Positions 31,191-39,504 of a stretch of 64,000 bases of DNA are shown piece by piece. Location: the NCBI RefSeq assembly GCF_030674635.1, contig NZ_CP089978.1:2108001-2172000 (forward strand). The letters run 5' to 3'. Below the pieces are notes generated by a model, which made no database searches, was not told the DNA's origin, and worked only from the letters and a program-made list of their open reading frames with translations. Source of the stretch: Moraxella sp. ZY210820. GTDB lineage: Bacteria > Pseudomonadota > Gammaproteobacteria > Pseudomonadales > Moraxellaceae. Both the position numbers and the translations under genes were made by a program. Position 1 is the first letter of the stretch; each line of letters begins with the position of its first letter.

Positions 31191-31291
31191 TATGATTCTC
31201 CTAAAAAGTGTCTTGCTTTATTGCGATTATAACGTGAAGTTTAGAAAAGTAAAAAACACCAAACAGTTTCCCATTTGGCGGTTTAATTGAC

Positions 31292-32235
31292 TTAACCTAA
31301 GGCATAACCTGTAATTAGTCCTACAATTGTTTGAATAGAAATATCTTTGACTGTTCGCCCAATTTTTCCAAGCCACCCATCTACTTCAGCAGGTAACTCA
31401 TTCACAGGTTGTTGAACATTATCAAGAATTTCTTTTAGTTGTTGAATATCTTCTGTACTGATACCATGTGATTTTAATGCCGACTCTAAGGAATTAAAAT
31501 CACCTTTTTGAACAGGAGATGATAATTGTTGAATAGTAGAATGTTGATTATGGTTCGCCATATTTCCAACACTCTGGATATTGTAAGTAACATTAGCACT
31601 CATCTTTTGTTCCTCTTTAGTGAAGATTAAATTTTCACCCAAAATACCTGCTTTTTCAAGAGATAGAGCCCAATTTAAAATATATTGTCTAACTTCAGAA
31701 AATATATCTAGAATTTGATTTCTTTGAATTTGTATAACTATTATATAATTAGTCATATATCTCACTATTTCTTTAGTATTTTTATCAATAAGAAAGAAAT
31801 CTCCTGTTTTTTCTATATGTTGCCTGAAACTTTCATCAATATAATGACGTAATATTTCTTCAATTTTTGGATCAATATAAGTACAATCAAGAAACTTCTC
31901 AGAATTTCTTAATAAACTCTCCAATCTAGCCAATGGTAATGGGATTATAGTACAATCTAAAAAATTTTCATGGATATTAATATCCCCCAATTTATTAGGA
32001 ATATATTTTTCCTGCCCATTATTTAATTTGATTTTTAAGAAACCTCTAAGAATACGATAAGGGGTACATCTTTTTGTTAATGATATCCTGACAACTCATT
32101 ATTACACCATTCTATCATTTCTGTCATCTCTAATTTCATTGCTATTGTATAAGTTAATCGTACTAATTTTTCTACAGAACAAGTATCATCTAATGCTTCT
32201 TGTTGTAGTTGAATAACTGCTGAATTTGTACTCAT
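31292..32235 (-). pseudogene. AbiTii abortive-infection protein gene, frameshifted
   Basis: ATG 32235 opens MSTNSAVIQLQQEALDDTCS and reaches MIEWCNNELSGYH before a TAA at 32077. The next frame continues LTKRCTPYRILRGFLKIKLNNG and stays open to 31292 (SANVTYNIQSVGNMANHNQH, SALKSHGISTEDIQQLKEIL, LITGYALG). The N-terminal W-x-N-N-E-L-x-G-Y, the R-G motif, the central N-I-Q-x-G-N-like linker and the G-I-S-x-E-D-I-x-x-L helix are the AbiTii family pattern. One missing T near CATTAACA explains the shift. AbiTii proteins are linked with phage abortive infection. A TTG-initiated C-terminal fragment might still be made. Confidence 0.75.
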
Positions 32236-32267
32236 TTTTAATCTCATTATTAAGTTAGTTAATTTAA

Positions 32268-32318
32268 AACAATAAAACCGCCAACTTAGTATTAAATTGA
32301 CGGCTTTACTTTAACAAA
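32268..32318 (-). terminator. Putative terminator of dnaK
   Basis: On the minus strand a stem CCGTCAA/TTGGCGG (one G-U pair) with a 13-nt A/T loop is followed by TTTTATTGTTTTA. Confidence 0.5.
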
Positions 32319-32323
32319 AACGA

Positions 32324-34264
32324 TTATTTTTTATCGTCTTTGACTTCAGTAAATTCAGCATCGACTACGCCGTCATCTGCTTTTTTACCTGCATCTTGTG
32401 CTTGATTAAAGGCATTTGGGTCAAAACCTTGCGCACCACCTGCTTGTTGAGCTTGTTCATAAACACGTTGCGTAATTGGCATAATGATGTCTTGAAGTTT
32501 TTCAGTTTTCGCTTTAATCGCTTCAATATCATTTTCTTTTGCAACAGTTTCAAGTTCAGAAATCGCAGTTTCAATCGCAGTTTTTTCATCAGCTGTCACT
32601 TGCTCGCCTAAATCTTTAATCGCTTTATTTGAGCTTGCAATTAAGGCATCAGCTTCGTTGCGTGCTTTGGCTAATTCTTCAAACTTGCGGTCTTCTTCAG
32701 CATTGGCTTCAGCATCTTTAATCATCGCTTCAATTTCAGCATCGCTCAAACCAGAGTTTGCCTTAATTTGAATTGATTGCTCTTTACCAGTGCTTTTATC
32801 TTTTGCAGATACTTTTAAGATACCATCAGCGTTAATATCGAATGACACTTCAATTTGCGGTACGCCACGTGGAGCAGGTGGAATATCGCCTAATTGGAAA
32901 TGACCCAATAATTTATTTTGGGCAGCCATTTTACGCTCGCCTTGATACACTTGGATATCTACCGCAGGTTGATTGTCCGCTGCTGTTGAGAATACCTGAG
33001 ACTTTTTCGCAGGAATTGTGGTATTTTTCTCAATGATTGGTGTTAATACACCGCCCATAGTTTCAATACCTAAAGTTAATGGCGTAACGTCAAGTAATAA
33101 TACGTCATTCTTATCGCCAGACAATACCGCACCTTGAATCGCTGCACCCATCGCTACTGCTTCATCAGGGTTTACATCTTTACGTGGTTCTTTACCAAAG
33201 AATTCTTGAACTTTTTGTTGAACCAATGGCATACGAGATTGACCACCGACCAAAATCACATCAGAAATATCAGATGTTGATAAGCCAGCATCTTTCAACG
33301 CAATACGGCAAGGCTCAATGGTACGCTCAACTAAATCCGCAACCAAACCTTCTAATTTTGCACGAGTCACGTTAATCACTAAGTGTTTAGGACCTGATGC
33401 ATCAGCGGTGATATATGGTAAGTTAATTTCTGTTGCATTTGAAGAAGATAACTCAATTTTTGCTTTTTCCGCAGCTTCTTTTAAGCGTTGTAAAGCCATT
33501 GGGTCATTTTTCAAATTCACGTCTTGTTCTTTTTTGAACTCTTCAACCAAATAGTCGATTAAAGCTGTATCGAAATCTTCACCACCTAGGAAAGTATCAC
33601 CATTGGTTGATAATACTTCGATTTGTTGGTCTCCGTCTAGGTCAGCAATTTCAATGATTGATACGTCAAATGTACCACCACCTAAGTCATATACAGCTAC
33701 TTTACGGTCGCCTTCTTTTTTATCCATACCGAACGCTAATGCTGCTGCAGTTGGCTCGTTAATGATACGTTTAACATCTAAACCAGCGATACGACCTGCA
33801 TCTTTAGTTGCTTGACGTTGTGCATCGTTAAAATAAGCAGGAACTGTAATCACCGCTTCAGTCACTGTTTCACCTAAATAATCTTCTGCAGTTTTCTTCA
33901 TTTTTTTCAAAACTTCAGCAGAGATTTGTTGTGGTGCAAGTTTTTTATCGTTTACTTCAACCCACGCATCGCCATTGTCTGCACGAATAATTTTGTATGG
34001 CACTAAACCGATGTCTTTTTGTACGGCTTGGTCATCATAACGGCGACCAATTAAACGTTTGATGGCGAATAATGTATTTTTAGGATTCGTTACCGCTTGA
34101 CGTTTTGCTGACTGACCGACTAAAGTCTCACCATCTTTATAGGCAATAATTGATGGTGTGGTACGAGCCCCTTCAGCGTTCTCAATAACTTTAACTTTAT
34201 CACCTTCAAGTACAGATACACATGAGTTGGTTGTACCTAAGTCAATACCGATAATTTTAGCCAT
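32324..34264 (-). CDS. dnaK: Chaperone DnaK (Hsp70)
   Basis: 646 residues, full length. ATPase domain: [20 protein letters not shown] at 3-22, [17 protein letters not shown] near 193-209, [14 protein letters not shown] near 339-352. Substrate domain: [20 protein letters not shown], then the lid, a [15 protein letters not shown] flexible tail and the [18 protein letters not shown]-terminus. It folds nascent and stress-denatured proteins with DnaJ and GrpE. dnaJ is not downstream; the next gene is a decayed AbiTii. A strong sigma-32-like promoter lies about 50-75 bases upstream. Confidence 0.98.
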   Translation of the reverse strand: MAKIIGIDLGTTNSCVSVLEGDKVKVIENAEGARTTPSIIAYKDGETLVGQSAKRQAVTNPKNTLFAIKRLIGRRYDDQAVQKDIGLVPYKIIRADNGDAWVEVNDKKLAPQQISAEVLKKMKKTAEDYLGETVTEAVITVPAYFNDAQRQATKDAGRIAGLDVKRIINEPTAAALAFGMDKKEGDRKVAVYDLGGGTFDVSIIEIADLDGDQQIEVLSTNGDTFLGGEDFDTALIDYLVEEFKKEQDVNLKNDPMALQRLKEAAEKAKIELSSSNATEINLPYITADASGPKHLVINVTRAKLEGLVADLVERTIEPCRIALKDAGLSTSDISDVILVGGQSRMPLVQQKVQEFFGKEPRKDVNPDEAVAMGAAIQGAVLSGDKNDVLLLDVTPLTLGIETMGGVLTPIIEKNTTIPAKKSQVFSTAADNQPAVDIQVYQGERKMAAQNKLLGHFQLGDIPPAPRGVPQIEVSFDINADGILKVSAKDKSTGKEQSIQIKANSGLSDAEIEAMIKDAEANAEEDRKFEELAKARNEADALIASSNKAIKDLGEQVTADEKTAIETAISELETVAKENDIEAIKAKTEKLQDIIMPITQRVYEQAQQAGGAQGFDPNAFNQAQDAGKKADDGVVDAEFTEVKDDKK

Positions 34265-34310
34265 GATATGTTACCTCAAAAATTTTTAAATCTAATTTCA
34301 GTTATCTTCT

Positions 34311-34338
34311 ATATGAGTGTGCTTTGTGAAATTTCAAG
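34311..34338 (-). promoter_or_regulatory. Sigma-32 (heat-shock) promoter of dnaK
   Basis: Minus strand CTTGAAA, 14-base spacer, CTCATAT, a close match to the RpoH consensus CTTGAAA-N11-16-CCCCATNT. Confidence 0.75.
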
Positions 34339-34465
34339 AAAATTTTAAAAAATATTTTAAAAATTTTCTGTCAATTTGGTCAATCACCTGTGAAAAATAG
34401 CATACACACTTAATAAACTGCAATGATTAGGGATTGTTGAGTTAAAAGCAGATGCAAATTGTTAG

Positions 34466-34535
34466 TGTAGGGGCGAATAATCATTCGCCCAATGATAATG
34501 GATTGATTTTGGGCGAAAAATGTTTCGCCCCTACA
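34466..34535. repeat. 70-bp palindromic repeat (MITE/REP-like)
   Basis: Perfect 12-bp terminal inverted repeats, TGTAGGGGCGAA at 34466-34477 and TTCGCCCCTACA at 34524-34535, enclose a second nested pair (ATTCGCCC / GGGCGAA). It is much more G+C-rich than its surroundings. It lies between dnaK and the VapD-like gene. Such elements are typically dispersed, non-coding and form strong hairpins; no second copy is seen in this window. Confidence 0.75.
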
Positions 34536-34581
34536 GTCCAACCAAGTAAAAATACGCTTTATACCAGTAATAGGATAAATT

Positions 34582-35031
34582 CTAATTTACACTACTTTTT
34601 AATGGTAATGTTAAACCATCTAACTCAAAATTCTGCTGGGATAATATGGTTGCAATTTGTTCATCTGTCAAACCTGCTTGTACCAACGTTTTTTTTAACT
34701 GTTCAATCCGTTGTATAAAGGCTTGCTTAGCATGATACACACCATCAGCAATGAATTGAGCATCTAAATCACTTTCAACACGGTAAAATTTGATATTAGA
34801 CACACAGGAATAAAACCAGTCAAAACGAGCAGTTAGCTCCTGAATGGCGATGGTTCCATGTGCTTCACTCACATTTTCATACCCTAAATACACACTACCT
34901 TGAATATTATCGAAACCATGTTTAGCAAGAACAGTTTTGATATCATTATAGGCATTATTGTAGCTATTGCCATGATAATGTGTTTTTAAACAGTTGGTAT
35001 CCATATCAAAAGTAATGAGATAGCGACTCAT
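34582..35031 (-). CDS. VapD-like ribonuclease (Cas2-related)
   Basis: 149 residues. The first 95 match VapD/Cas2-like proteins: SRYLITFDMDTNCLKTHYHG, NAYNDIKTVLAKHGFDNIQGSVYLG, then IQELTARFDWFYSCVSNIKFYRVE. VapD of Helicobacter and Haemophilus is a purine-specific endoribonuclease with a ferredoxin-like fold. An additional C-terminal helical segment of about 50 residues (KQAFIQRIEQLKKTLVQAGLTDEQIATIL) is longer than in many VapD. It is inserted between grpE and dnaK, which are often adjacent. No antitoxin (VapX type) is recognisable. Confidence 0.8.
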   Translation of the reverse strand: MSRYLITFDMDTNCLKTHYHGNSYNNAYNDIKTVLAKHGFDNIQGSVYLGYENVSEAHGTIAIQELTARFDWFYSCVSNIKFYRVESDLDAQFIADGVYHAKQAFIQRIEQLKKTLVQAGLTDEQIATILSQQNFELDGLTLPLKSSVN

Positions 35032-35050
35032 ATTGTTCTCAGCTTAATGA

Positions 35051-35608
35051 TTAAGCACCAACCATTACCATTGCAGGGCGGAGCAGGCGACCATTGAGTG
35101 TATAGCCTTTTTGCAATACTGTGCCGATTTCATTGGCTTTGGCATTTGGGTCAATTCCCACCGCTTGATGAAACTCTGCATTAAAGCCATTGGCGGTATC
35201 AACCACAGCAACGCCAAATTTTTCCAAAGTTGAAAGCAATGATTTTAAGGTTAATTCTAAGCCTTCCAAAGTTGCGGTTTGTTCTTGGCTCGTGGCTTGA
35301 ATCGCACGTTCTAAATTATCTACGCTGTCGAGCAATTCTTTCGCAAATTTTTCTAAAGCCATACTTTTGTGGTTTTCGGCATCACGTTGAATGCGTTCCA
35401 CACTTTTTTGTGCTTCGTACACTGCATTGGCAGTACGGGCTTTTTCGAGCTTTAAATCACCTTCGAGTTGAGCGATTTGGGCTTGTAAATCTTCAATGCT
35501 GACTTCAGCTTGCTCAACATTTTCAGCATTTTCAAGTTGTTCTTGCTCTGGGGTTGCGTTTTGCTCTGTAGTCATTTTGCTACTCCGTTTAAATAAGTTT
35601 TTGAACAT
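35051..35608 (-). CDS. grpE: Nucleotide exchange factor GrpE
   Basis: 185 residues with the N-terminal acidic tail and long helix ([45 protein letters not shown]) and the C-terminal beta domain. That domain includes [21 protein letters not shown] and [23 protein letters not shown]. GrpE releases ADP from DnaK. Two ATGs are plausible: the one used here (MFKNLF, preceded by AAAGGA) and another eleven codons in (MTTEQN, preceded by GGAG). A sigma-32-type promoter is visible upstream. Confidence 0.96.
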   Translation of the reverse strand: MFKNLFKRSSKMTTEQNATPEQEQLENAENVEQAEVSIEDLQAQIAQLEGDLKLEKARTANAVYEAQKSVERIQRDAENHKSMALEKFAKELLDSVDNLERAIQATSQEQTATLEGLELTLKSLLSTLEKFGVAVVDTANGFNAEFHQAVGIDPNAKANEIGTVLQKGYTLNGRLLRPAMVMVGA

Positions 35609-35679
35609 GGTACAGTCCTTTTCGTATCAGTCATTAAAAACTACTGAACTGTCAGGAGAATAAAATCATATCTTTATTT

Positions 35680-35707
35680 ATATTGGGTGATATTAAATAA
35701 AATCAAG
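35680..35707 (-). promoter_or_regulatory. Sigma-32 (heat-shock) promoter of grpE
   Basis: Minus strand CTTGATT, 13-base spacer, CCCAATAT, in good agreement with the RpoH consensus and 72-99 bases upstream of the grpE start. The rest of the roughly 430-base interval to 36042 is very A+T-rich with no gene or repeat recognised. Confidence 0.7.
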
Positions 35708-36041
35708 GTAAATTATTTAAAAATTTACACTAACTTTAAATTAATGCTGACTTATATAACTTTTTATATTCATTTAGCAAACTTAAAATATAGATACAAA
35801 TCACATATATTATCGTTTTATTAGATAATATTTTTAAAATCAAACAAATAATTCAATAATTAATTAACAAATTTTAAAGTTAAATCACACTTTTTATGAG
35901 ACATAATCAGCAAAAAATCATCGTTAATGATATGATTTTGTCAATTTATGTAATTTTTGATTTTTTACTCTATTTGTTTATAAAATATTCAGTTATATTA
36001 CCACCATATTTTATAGCGATATGCTAAGAGGAGATTTAACA

Positions 36042-36278
36042 ATGCAAGGTCGAGTGATTACATTTTCTAGTGTTGATGGTACGGGGTTAATTTTAGCGAA
36101 AGTTGGTAAGTATGGTACAAAACGTCCATATCCATTTTCAGCAGCAAGTTTCTTAAGTTCAGAATTACCTCAGGTAGGTGAAGAAGTAGATTTTGAGTTA
36201 AATACTCGTGGTCAAGCTATATCTATTACACGTTTACTACGCAATAAAGTGAGTTTAAGTTTAATTGATTATGCTTAA
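36042..36278 (+). CDS. Small cold-shock-domain-like protein
   Basis: 78 residues from ATG 36042, chosen because AAGAGGAG is eight bases upstream; an in-frame ATG at 36021 is less likely. The sequence MQGRVITFSSVDGTGLILAK, then RPYPFSAASFLSSELPQVGEEVDFELNTRGQAISITRL, resembles a cold-shock/S1-like beta barrel (GxVxxF start, V-G-x-x-V-x-F-E strand). The classical RNP1/RNP2 aromatic motifs are weak. A conserved Moraxellaceae-type small protein, perhaps nucleic-acid binding. It is monocistronic, followed by its own terminator. Confidence 0.65.
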   Translation: MQGRVITFSSVDGTGLILAKVGKYGTKRPYPFSAASFLSSELPQVGEEVDFELNTRGQAISITRLLRNKVSLSLIDYA

Positions 36279-36300
36279 TGCTGATTTATCCATCATATAA

Positions 36301-36332
36301 AAAGCAATTCAAAACACTTGAATTGCTTTTTT
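36301..36332 (+). terminator. Terminator of the cold-shock-like gene
   Basis: Stem AAAGCAATTC/GAATTGCTTT with loop AAAACACTT, followed by a T-run. Confidence 0.85.
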
Positions 36333-36384
36333 AATTTATAATAGAATAAAAAACACACAAACATTTTATATTTATCAAAAATTT

Positions 36385-36413
36385 TGTAAGATTTTTGCCA
36401 TTTCTCCGTCTAA
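36385..36413 (+). promoter_or_regulatory. ECF-sigma-type promoter of the hvf operon
   Basis: TGTAAG, 16-base spacer, CGTCTAA, 30 bases before the DoxX start. The GTAA(c/g)...CGTC pattern is typical of many ECF sigma factors. The operon ends with an ECF sigma/anti-sigma pair, so autoregulation is likely (inference). Confidence 0.55.
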
Positions 36414-36442
36414 ATAATAAGATATATTTATAGGTAATTATT

Positions 36443-36898
36443 ATGCACAAAAATCTTTATAGTCTAATGGCAACTGGATTAGGTTTATTGGTTTTACGTC
36501 TATTTCTCGCCTATGAATTTTTTGAGGCTGGCTTAGAAAAATGGCGTGGACAAAATTGGTTTGCGGATATCCAAGCACAATTTCCAATGCCGTTTTCAGC
36601 ATTACCTGCTGACATTAACTGGCAACTAGCGACTTATGCAGAATTAGTCGTACCTGTATTATTGGTGATTGGTTTATTGCCAAGATTAAGTGCTGGTATT
36701 TTAATCATTTTAACCAGCGTGGCGTGGTATGCTGTCCATAGCGATGCAGGCTATAATGTCTGTCAAAATGGTTATAAAATGGCGTTGATGTATATTGTGA
36801 TGCTGATTCCCATTTTAATGCAAGGTTCTGGTTTATTTTCTGTACAATATTGGTTGCAGAAAAAATCATCATTGCCTTGTTGGTTTAAACATCTTTAA
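36443..36898 (+). CDS. DoxX-family membrane protein (HvfD-like)
   Basis: 151 residues with four predicted membrane helices. DoxX signatures are present: VLRLFLAYEFFEAGLEKWRG at about 17-36, AELVVPVLLVIGLLPRLSAG at about 66-85, and a C-terminal GYKMALMYIVMLIPILMQG. DoxX proteins accompany MNIO/HvfB clusters (HvfD in Haemophilus-type loci), where a membrane role in metal or redox handling is proposed but not proven. It is the first gene of the cassette and lies 28 bases before the first precursor gene, so it shares the ECF-type promoter. Confidence 0.9.
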   Translation: MHKNLYSLMATGLGLLVLRLFLAYEFFEAGLEKWRGQNWFADIQAQFPMPFSALPADINWQLATYAELVVPVLLVIGLLPRLSAGILIILTSVAWYAVHSDAGYNVCQNGYKMALMYIVMLIPILMQGSGLFSVQYWLQKKSSLPCWFKHL

Positions 36899-36925
36899 TT
36901 GTTCATTTAGATAGGATTATGTTCT

Positions 36926-37303
36926 ATGAATAAGACAACTCTTCTTGCTTTAGCAGGTGCTTTAACGGTTGCTGCGTGTTCTCCAACAAAAACAGAAACA
37001 CCAGCAACACAAAATCCAAACAAACCTGCTGAAACTGCACCAGCAAACACAGCAACACCTACTCCAACCGATAGCAAAACTGCTGAAGGTAAATGTGGCG
37101 AAGGCAAGTGTGGTGCTGAGCCTACAAAAGCTGATGCTACTAAATCTGCTGAAGGTAAATGTGGCGAAGGGAAATGCGGTGCTGAGCCTACAAAAGCTGA
37201 TGCTACTAAATCTGCTGAAGGCAAATGTGGCGAAGGTAAGTGCGGTGCTGAGCCTAAAAAAGAGGCAACTACAGAAGCACCTAAAACTGAAGAGAAAAAA
37301 TAA
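36926..37303 (+). CDS. HvfA-type copper-binding RiPP precursor 1, candidate lipoprotein
   Basis: 125 residues. An N-terminal export signal (MNKTTLLALAGALTV) ends in a possible lipobox VAAC at Cys18. A Pro/Thr/Ala-rich spacer follows. Three tandem units of 22 residues each carry a pair of EGKCG cores (Cys57/62, 79/84, 101/106), and the C-terminus is Lys/Glu-rich. EGKCG is the core motif modified by HvfB-type multinuclear iron enzymes to oxazolone-thioamide groups that bind copper. The precursor is directly upstream of a second precursor and the maturase genes. If lipidated, the product would be a membrane-anchored copper buffer rather than a secreted chalkophore; that is inference. Confidence 0.88.
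   Translation: MNKTTLLALAGALTVAACSPTKTETPATQNPNKPAETAPANTATPTPTDSKTAEGKCGEGKCGAEPTKADATKSAEGKCGEGKCGAEPTKADATKSAEGKCGEGKCGAEPKKEATTEAPKTEEKK
37080..37262 (+). repeat. 66-bp tandem repeat inside HvfA precursor 1
   Basis: Units begin at 37080, 37146 and 37212 with only a few silent differences; the third is partial. Each adds two EGKCG cores, so copy-number change would alter metal-binding capacity in steps of two. Confidence 0.9.
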
Positions 37304-37313
37304 TTTTAGTATG

Positions 37314-37339
37314 GAAATAGCGTTTTATAACGCTATTTC
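37314..37339 (+). promoter_or_regulatory. Strong intercistronic hairpin between the two precursor genes
   Basis: An 11-bp perfect stem GAAATAGCGTT/AACGCTATTTC with a TTAT loop and no following T-run. It probably protects the upstream message or sets the ratio of the two precursors rather than acting as a full terminator. Confidence 0.5.
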
Positions 37340-37362
37340 TGTATGATAAGAGAGCATATATT

Positions 37363-37710
37363 ATGAAAAAAACATCATTACTTGCACTTGCAGGTGCATT
37401 AACCGTAGCAGTATGTGGTACAACTGCTCAAGCTGAATCAACACAAAACGTGCAAAAAGCTCAGAAAACAGCAAAAGTAACCAAAAAAACCACTTCTCAG
37501 AAAGCTAGTCAGGGTGCGTGTGGGGCAAATCATGCACATCAACATACACACAAAGCAGGCGAAGGTGCGTGCGGTGCAAATCACGCTCATCATCATGCTG
37601 ATAAAGCGAGTGAAGGCAAATGTGGTGCTGATGCCAAAAAAGCTGATGGCGTAAAATCTGCCGAAGGCAAATGTGGTGAAGGTGCTTGCGGTGCTCAACC
37701 GAAAAAATAA
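37363..37710 (+). CDS. HvfA-type copper-binding RiPP precursor 2, His-rich
   Basis: 115 residues. The signal peptide is nearly identical to precursor 1 (MKKTSLLALAGALTVAVC) with a possible cleavage site after AQA (residue 24); a lipobox-like Cys18 is also present. After a basic Lys/Thr/Gln spacer come five Cys cores, Cys53 (QGACG), 70 (EGACG), 87 (EGKCG), 104 (EGKCG) and 109 (EGACG). They are interleaved with two His clusters (His57-63 and 74-78). The mixture of G-A-C-G and G-K-C-G cores with His suggests a composite metal site. It is a paralogue of the preceding gene, followed by a perfect terminator before the maturase gene. Confidence 0.88.
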   Translation: MKKTSLLALAGALTVAVCGTTAQAESTQNVQKAQKTAKVTKKTTSQKASQGACGANHAHQHTHKAGEGACGANHAHHHADKASEGKCGADAKKADGVKSAEGKCGEGACGAQPKK

Positions 37711-37726
37711 GTTATCATCATTGAAG

Positions 37727-37751
37727 ATGGGAATACATCATTCCCATTTTT
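37727..37751 (+). terminator. Terminator between precursor and maturase genes
   Basis: A perfect 8-bp stem ATGGGAAT/ATTCCCAT with a 5-nt loop followed by five T. It would make the precursor mRNA more abundant than the enzyme mRNA. Confidence 0.85.
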
Positions 37752-37895
37752 ACGCCATTCTCCAATTTATTATATAGCTTATTGATAATATTGAAATAAT
37801 ATAAATATATGGGCAAATGAGTATTTCCCCTTTTTATCAATAATTTATGATAAATTAAGAATAACATTATCTTCTATCGTATTAGGAATATCAAT

Positions 37896-38768
37896 ATGCT
37901 CACAGGTTCAGGTTTAGGTTATCGCCGAGACATCGCTCAACACTTTTTACAATTACCAGAACATCATGTGATTGATTTTTTGGAAATCGCCCCTGAAAAT
38001 TGGTTAAAAATGGGCGGTTCAGCACGCTATCAATTTGACCAAGTGGCAGAACGTTTTCCATTATCATTGCATGGATTGTCATTATCCTTAGGCGGACAAG
38101 CACCACTTGACCAAGAGTTACTCAATGGTATCAAATACTTATTGCAACGCTACAATATTCCATTTTTTTCAGAACATCTGAGCTTTTGTGAATGTGATGG
38201 GCATTTGTACGATTTATTACCCATGCCATTTACCGAAGAGGCGGTAAAACATACTGCAGAACGTATTCGCTATGTACAAGATTTTCTAGGTATGCAAATT
38301 TCGTTAGAAAATACATCATATTATTTGCATTCACCGACAAGTACCATGAATGAAGTGGAATTTTTAAATGCCATTGCCCAAGAAGCGGATTGCGGTATCC
38401 ATCTTGATGTCAATAATATTTATGTCAATAGTGTCAATCACGGCTTACTTGATCCTTATGTATTTTTGGATGGTGTTGATGGTAAACGGGTAAATTATAT
38501 CCACATTGCAGGACACGATGAAGAACATCCAAGTGTGGACAATGGCGAACAACAACGCATTTTAGTGGATACGCATGGCGAAGCGGTAAAAGGCGATGTG
38601 TGGGATTTATTGGCTTACACTTATCAAAAATTACCGCATATTCCTGCAACTTTGCTTGAGCGTGATTTTAATTTTCCTCCTTTTGCAGAATTATATGCCG
38701 AAGTGCAACATATTGCTGATTTACAACACCAATATGCTAAAACGGAAATCTATAAAAAAGTATCATAA
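37896..38768 (+). CDS. hvfB: HvfB-type multinuclear non-heme iron oxidase (MNIO, DUF692)
   Basis: 290 residues, TIM-barrel MNIO family. Metal-ligand positions are intact: [10 protein letters not shown] (E30, E34), H59, SEH at 92-94, E138-N139, D171 with N173/N174 ([10 protein letters not shown]), H203 and H207 (IHIAGH), D225 and H227 (VDTHGE) and LERD near 254-257. In Haemophilus, HvfB with HvfC converts Cys in EGKCG cores to oxazolone-thioamide copper ligands; related BufB makes thiooxazoles. Here it follows two matching precursors and is coupled to HvfC (1-base gap). Its own promoter must lie in the 145 bases after the upstream terminator. Confidence 0.95.
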   Translation: MLTGSGLGYRRDIAQHFLQLPEHHVIDFLEIAPENWLKMGGSARYQFDQVAERFPLSLHGLSLSLGGQAPLDQELLNGIKYLLQRYNIPFFSEHLSFCECDGHLYDLLPMPFTEEAVKHTAERIRYVQDFLGMQISLENTSYYLHSPTSTMNEVEFLNAIAQEADCGIHLDVNNIYVNSVNHGLLDPYVFLDGVDGKRVNYIHIAGHDEEHPSVDNGEQQRILVDTHGEAVKGDVWDLLAYTYQKLPHIPATLLERDFNFPPFAELYAEVQHIADLQHQYAKTEIYKKVS

Positions 38769-38769
38769 T

Positions 38770-39492
38770 ATGAATGACTTAAAAAAAACATCAAGCCTTG
38801 CTGAAACCCAACACGCACTCGCCAAAGCGGTGCGTTTGGGGCATAGTGATACGCCTGAACTTCACCCAGCACAACGTTTGGGCATTTATACTCGCTTGGT
38901 ACACAATAACATTTTAGGTTTTATCAATCGTTGTTTTACTGAAACACCTAAATTTTGTGATGACGAATGGCATCAGGCTCAACAACAATTTATCTTATCT
39001 GGGCAGTCGCATACATCATTTTTCCAAGAAATTGCAGGCGAATTTTTACACTATTGTCAAAATCAACAATTATTCAGCGATGATATTTTAGCCTTGATGG
39101 ATTTTGAACATACGCAATTATTGGCAGAAGTGGCGATGGTTGATGTACCTAAAGTGACTATTTGGGACGAACATACTACAATGCAACTCTCCCCTGCATC
39201 ATTTTTACGCAGTTATCCTGTGAATTTTATATCATCAAATTTTAGTGAAATGACTGATGAACCAAGCAATGTGTTAGTTTGGCGAAATCATGAATTTGAT
39301 GTGTATTATCAAACCTTAAATGAAATTGATTTTGGCGTATTGTCCTATATTAGTGAGCAACAGTGTTCATTACAAGATTTACAAAATGCCTTAAGTGAAG
39401 TCATTGCCAATAATATTGAATTTGCCCATCTCCTTGAACAGTCTTGGAGTAAATGGGTTAGAGCGAGTGTGATTTACCCTATCCCAACCTAA
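38770..39492 (+). CDS. hvfC: HvfC-type MNIO partner protein (DUF2063)
   Basis: 240 residues from ATG 38770, one base after the hvfB stop. A longer frame starting inside hvfB is not supported. The N-terminal DUF2063 (RRE-like DNA-binding-named) domain has LAETQHALAKAVR, HPAQRLGIYTRLVHNNILGFINRCF and EIAGEFLHYCQ. The C-terminal half resembles the second lobe of HvfC/BufC. These partners bind the precursor leader and present the core to the MNIO enzyme. Codon use and spacing indicate a single transcription unit with hvfB and the downstream sigma factor. Confidence 0.92.
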   Translation: MNDLKKTSSLAETQHALAKAVRLGHSDTPELHPAQRLGIYTRLVHNNILGFINRCFTETPKFCDDEWHQAQQQFILSGQSHTSFFQEIAGEFLHYCQNQQLFSDDILALMDFEHTQLLAEVAMVDVPKVTIWDEHTTMQLSPASFLRSYPVNFISSNFSEMTDEPSNVLVWRNHEFDVYYQTLNEIDFGVLSYISEQQCSLQDLQNALSEVIANNIEFAHLLEQSWSKWVRASVIYPIPT

Positions 39493-39504
39493 GGAATACT
39501 GCGA

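Noticed and set aside
34466..34535. The palindromic repeat considered as the terminator of the VapD-like gene
   Set aside because: It lacks a T-run on the relevant strand and has nested terminal inverted repeats, so a mobile palindromic element fits better.
34582..35031. The VapD-like gene considered as a CRISPR Cas2
   Set aside because: No cas1 or repeat-spacer array is present anywhere in the window, and the sequence fits VapD better.
36907..37346. Overlapping frames opposite to and alongside HvfA precursor 1
   Set aside because: They are shadows of the repeated EGKCG codons; the signal peptide, core motifs and operon context support only the annotated frame.
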